From contig NC_050468.1 in NCBI RefSeq assembly GCF_013373865.1, positions 4,963,456 through 5,027,455 on the forward strand: a stretch of 64,000 nucleotides of DNA, read 5' to 3'. This document shows positions 60,019 through 64,000 of the stretch, piece by piece (positions within the stretch are counted from its first letter, which is position 1; each line of letters begins with the position of its first letter). The position numbers were made by a program, and so were the translations under genes. The notes beneath the pieces were generated by a model that was not told the DNA's origin, did not search any database, and saw only the letters and a list, made by a program, of their open reading frames with translations. This DNA is from Monomorium pharaonis. Lineage: Eukaryota > Arthropoda > Insecta > Hymenoptera > Formicidae.

Positions 60019-61471
60019 TATTCGCTAATCGGTCGATTAATTCTTTCAGCTCGCTGTCGCTGTGATTACGTTGCGCGTAACCTAACAATAAATGACTAGG
60101 CGTTGTTTTTATCGACGAGTGCGCGGTATTGTTTATAACGTATTGAATTTGCGCAATATTCGTGTTCCACGCTTCGGGCGTGTCTGTGACTTTCGCGAGT
60201 AAAGATTTTAAAAAACGGTTGACTCGTTCGATCATTCCATTAGCCCATGGTGACGCGACCGCGGTTTGCCTATGCCGTATTTTATATTTACTAATGAGGT
60301 AAGTAAATTCTCTGGCAGTAAATGCGGAACCTCTATCCGAAACTATTAATTTAGGGGTCCCGAAGACATTAAATAACCATTGCAAACTGTTACAGGCTTC
60401 TTTAGCCGCCGCTGCCTGTGACGGAAACAACCAGGTGTAACGCGTAAATGCGTCGATCACCATTAAGATGTGCTTAGACCCATCATTAGATTCTGGCAGT
60501 GGCCCGAAATAATCAACGTGAATGACTTCAAAGGGTAAGTTTGGCGATTTTTCTAATTGCATTTCTCCCTCGCGCGCATGGCTTGAGGCATTTGCCATCA
60601 AACACGTAATACAATTATCAATGTGCAACTGCACTTTCTTGCGCAGGGATGGAAACCAATATGTGTTTAGAATTCCATTTATCGTTTTTTCCGACCCGCA
60701 ATGGGCCATTTCATCATGGTACACCCTAATCACGTTACTAACCATGTTGTCTGGAACATAAAAACGAGCTTTATCCCCTTTTCGATAGACTAATCCGTCT
60801 ATAATTTCAAATTTATCACTTTCGTTAGATTCAAGCTCATTCGCTATTTCTTTTATCCTAGCGTCTTGTAATTGACGGTATACCAACTCTGTTTCTATAG
60901 GTAACGCATTTACCAACGCAATCTGTCTACTTAACGCATCAACGTGGCCCATCTTTTTGCCCGGACGATGTGCCACCTTAAAGCGGTAATTTTGGAGAGC
61001 CAAGATCCAGCGAGCAATTTGGGGATTGAGGTTGGCTTTATTTACAGCGAAGACCAATGCATTGCAATCTGTAATGACTGTAAACTCTAACCCGTATAGA
61101 TAAATATGAAACTGTTCAATTGCTCTCACAATTGCCAGCATTTCCAACTCAAAACTATGATATTTTGCTTCTGTTGAATTTGTGGACTGGCTGTAATATG
61201 CAATGGGTGCCCAGCAGCTTGAAGACTGTTTCTGCAAGAGGATTGCAGCCAATCCTTGGGCGCTGGCATCCGTGTGAAGCTGCGTTTCAGACTTTGGATT
61301 GTAAATCCTGAGAACCGGGTAAGTTATCAATTCTGCTTTAAGCGTTTCATAAGCTCTAATGCATTGCTCATCAAAATTAAAGGCACTATCTTTTTTTAGT
61401 AAATGATACAATGGTCTTGCTTTATCTGCAAAGTTCCTAATGAACCTTCTAAAATAACTGGTCAATTCCAA
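60019..61471 (-). pseudogene. gypsy RNase H and integrase core
   Basis: About 484 residues of retrotransposon origin, followed by a short tail read into the inserted LTR. The order is the end of the RT connection (LTSYFRRFI), RNase H (HTDAS, ELEMLAIVRA, ITDCNA, HVDALSR), the integrase zinc domain (H-H then CITC), and the catalytic core with D (VDYFGPL), D (VSDRGSAF) and E (NGMIERVN). The catalytic residues are intact, but translation is cut off from the GPY module and from the RT by a frameshift. Confidence 0.9.
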
Positions 61472-61503
61472 GAATCGCTGGACCTCGGTAGTGTTCCTTG
61501 GCT

Positions 61504-61734
61504 TTAGAAAGTTTCTCGGTTAGAAAGTTTCACGGCTTCGGTGTGATGAGAACTTAGAGTTATTCTCTTCTCAGAGACAGTATAACCAAGATATTGAATT
61601 TCTTTGTGCAAAAACTGACACTTGCCATAATTTAATTCCAAGCCATACTGCTTAATTATTGCAAGAGTCATTCTTAAAGTCTCTAAATTGTCATCCACCG
61701 AACTTGACGCTATCATAATGTCATCTATATACAA
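61504..61734 (-). pseudogene. gypsy reverse transcriptase palm segment with YIDD
   Basis: A 76-codon piece starts at the catalytic YIDD and runs through the GLELNYGKCQF and YLGYTVSE region typical of gypsy RTs. It is out of frame with the segment before it and ends prematurely. Near 61,505-61,535 the sequence GAAACTTTCTAA (minus strand) is directly duplicated, and the frame changes there again before the RNase H segment. Confidence 0.85.
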
Positions 61735-62734
61735 TGACTTTCTCTTCGCGTATTAGCGCTTGCAAGATATTAACTAATCTTTTCTGAAATTCCGCTGGGC
61801 TCTTGCAGAAGCCGAAAGGAAGTCTGTTGTATTCATACTGCCCATCGGGCGTAGCAAAGGTAAAATATTTAATGTCCTCTGGGTGGACCTTGATCTGATA
61901 AAACCCGTCTCTTAAATCTAATACAGTAAATACTTGCTTGTTTCCCAGCCTTGATAAACAGTCCTCTATCAAGGGGAACGGATAACGTTGTTTGGCAACC
62001 CTACTGTTCAACGGCCGAAGATCAACACACATCCGCATCGTACCGTTTTTCTTTTGTACCGGGACTACCCGTGCGCAATACGGTGAGACGCTGGGTTTTA
62101 TTATGCCTCTGTCTAACAGGTCATCAACTATTTCTCGAATTTGCTTTCTTTGCGTGAAGGCAAAACGCCGTGGCAAATATGAATACGTAGACTTATCTTT
62201 TAAATTAACCCTTACATAATAATCATCTTTTATTAATGGAATATCCGAACTTTCTATTTCTAATATTGTTTGTTTTAACCGATTCCTACAAGATTCATCA
62301 AAATCAATATGACAATTATCAAGTATCTCTTCTAACGTATTTGAAATCTCGCATATGTCGAATTGTGGCAAAAGCAAAATTTCTTCTTCTGAAGAGAAAT
62401 CTTGTGGATTATATATTACCGTAATCTTTTCCTTCGTTAAAAAATCTCTTCCTATAATTAATGCGTTAGCAAAATTATTGTTTTCAAGTATATTTAACTC
62501 TATATTTAATCGGATATCCGGCCATTGCTTAAAGCCAATTTCTGTTTTTATTGAACCTCTTGTACGAATCGGTAAATCATTCAACGCATTGAATTTACGC
62601 ATTGTTTTGTCAACTACGTTTTCTTGCGCAAAAAATTCCTTATATATATTATATTTAATAAAGGAAACAGGACTTCCTGTATCAATTAATACGCTTAAAT
62701 CGCACTTAATGTTATTAATACAATTAATTCTCAC
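61721..62734 (-). pseudogene. gypsy protease and N-terminal reverse transcriptase
   Basis: 337 codons starting with a GTG in the gag-pol overlap. The aspartic protease active site DTGSP begins at residue 18. The RT fingers and palm follow, with the catalytic aspartate in VLDLRDGF (about residue 273) and LPFGFCKSPAEF (from about 305). The frame ends right at the YIDD site because of a frameshift, so the polymerase is inactive. It overlaps the gag end by 11 bp in the +1 frame, which may be the native arrangement for frameshift expression. Confidence 0.88.
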
Positions 62735-64000
62735 TGAAGATATTACTCATCACCATGTTTCTAGGTACCTCCTGAACGGACGCCACTGTCTCGGTTGCAT
62801 CTTCCGTCACTGCTAGCACTTTTTCGGATTGCTGCCCTTGCACGTTAAGTCCATCCTTGCGTTTCAGCTTGGGGCACTCCGTCTTGCGATGACCAGACGT
62901 CTTACAATAATAGCAGGTGACTTCCGATGGTTCCTTGACATCCTTGTTTGCTTGGCCTTTCTTCTCCTCTCTTTTACCGGCATCCTTGTGCTTCCAATTC
63001 CGGTTGTTGTTATTACATTTCCTGTTGTATTCGTTCAAAGCTGCTGTGATATTCCTCATCTGCTCGAGGAATTCCTCAACTGTGGCGGCTCTCAAGGTCG
63101 CTGCAGTGGCTCTCAGCGATGCCTTTCCTATACCGCCGATTAACAAATTAATCATATCCCGTTCCGACAAGTTTAACGGTTGCATCAGGACCATCTTTTC
63201 TATGGCGTAATGTTGAAAGGACTCTTTCAAGTACCACCACCTCCTAGATTCTACTTTTTGCATGAGAACATAGAAAGATAGTTTTTTTTCAAAAACTTTT
63301 AATAACGTTTCTTTAAGAGCCGTCCAAGACTCCAAAACTGCACCGGATTGAAACTCGTACCATTTTTTTGCTTCTTTTGTTAACTTACTTGACGCTGCCA
63401 ATAACATTACTTCCGGCGAGGCCCTATGTATCTGAGCGACTTGATCAACTCTCCTTACCCATCGATCGACGTTTTCGTCCTCACCTCCTCCGAATTCCGG
63501 TATCTGTAGCGATAGCAACGTCACTGCGTTAGCTGGCGGGAGCGAGCCCACTGTAGAATGCGGCGAGGCACCACCCGCAACCGCTACCGACGGAAGATTT
63601 GTATTACGTGAGATCGTGCTCCGCAACGGTGATTCCAGCTCCACCGAATGTGTTCTATTTTGTCCTTCATTCGTTAATAAACGCACTGTTTGTTGAAACT
63701 GCTCCAACATTTGCTAATTTTGCCTTTGAATCTGCATCGCAAACGATTCTATCGTACGCTGTATTACTTCTGATGTCTGCACGCTCATATCACGTGCCTC
63801 ATCGAAATGACCTTCCCGGTCTTTCACGTGCTCTCCCCTCGACTGCCACCGCCCTTTGCTCCGACGACTGCCCTTGACTAGCAAGGTGCTCCATAATGGC
63901 ATCTACTACTGAATCCTTCCTTCCCGTTACAATTAATTGGTACTTTCTTGCTTCCTTTTTCAGTTGATCTACCGTCAAGGCTTCTAGACGAGCTCGTTCT
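62724..64000 (-). pseudogene. gypsy gag with SAP-like start and zinc knuckle, interrupted
   Basis: The long frame (63,710-62,724, 328 codons) has a capsid-type region with WVRRVDQVAQIHRAS and ends with a CCHC zinc knuckle CYYCKTSGHRKTEC (about residues 266-279), which binds RNA in particle assembly. An in-frame TAG at 63,716-63,714 separates it from upstream codons that clearly belong to it. Further up, in another frame near the window edge, LEALTVDQLKKEARKYQL resembles a SAP domain, as known in some insect gypsy Gag proteins. A frameshift near 63,800-63,830 separates the two. The start lies beyond 64,000. Confidence 0.85.

Larger units (their letters stand above)
58888..64000 (-). mobile_element. 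degraded Ty3/Gypsy LTR retrotransposon, internal region
   Basis: Read on the minus strand from the window edge, it has gag, protease, reverse transcriptase, RNase H and integrase in Ty3/Gypsy order. No envelope frame follows pol. The copy is broken by a gag frameshift and stop, two pol frameshifts and a solo LTR inserted in integrase. Its 5' LTR and primer-binding site must lie beyond 64,000. Confidence 0.9.

Noticed and set aside
59747..60028. 93-codon + strand frame in the solo LTR
   Set aside because: LTRs do not normally encode protein and no domain is seen.
1..64000. tRNA, rRNA or CRISPR features
   Set aside because: I looked for a GGTTCGA-type T arm with a matching acceptor stem and for evenly spaced short direct repeats with unique spacers. 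None was convincing.

Overview
The window is AT-rich animal DNA. Its two intron-containing genes look like insect orthologues, and the many foldback and inverted-repeat transposons fit an insect genome. An ant or other hymenopteran is my guess from general impression; nothing in the window proves the order. I recognise no tRNA, rRNA or CRISPR array.

Layout. From 1 to about 28,250 there is no recognisable coding exon. This stretch holds short non-autonomous DNA transposons (piggyBac-like, Tc1-like, TTAA-flanked foldbacks), a remarkable 811-bp foldback element at 4083-4893 with perfect 9-bp target duplications, tandem repeats and microsatellites. It is either intergenic or a very long first intron of the next gene. 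From 28,257 to 31,853 (+) lie six coding exons of mitochondrial pyruvate dehydrogenase kinase. The 5' coding exon is absent from what I can recognise, one intron must use a GC-AG splice pair, and a hAT-like and another inverted-repeat element sit in its introns. A possible alternative last exon follows at 31,983-32,105. From 32,400 to 46,300 is intergenic sequence dominated by nested inverted repeats (35.3-38.8 kb), an inverted pair of mariner-like transposon ends (43.3-44.2 kb) and a promoter-like island with TATA box and splice donor (about 41.4 kb).

From 46,551 to 50,211 (+) is a complete six-exon secreted M14A zinc metallocarboxypeptidase (413 aa proenzyme, carboxypeptidase A-like pocket). 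From 51.0 to 55.1 kb follow a pogo-like element, a tandem duplication, an interrupted ~115-bp tandem repeat and several MITEs. From about 56.45 kb to the window end there is GC-richer DNA belonging mainly to a degraded Ty3/Gypsy LTR retrotransposon on the minus strand: gag (SAP-like start, zinc knuckle), protease, reverse transcriptase, RNase H and integrase, broken by frameshifts, an in-frame stop and a precisely inserted solo LTR of another element. Below its pol lies a GC-rich, LTR-like stretch with a strand-biased array of more than 20 copies of the motif CGGTANC.

The two host genes do unrelated jobs: one phosphorylates the pyruvate dehydrogenase complex in mitochondria, the other digests peptides outside the cell. 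The rest of the window is mostly a record of transposon insertion, nesting and decay.
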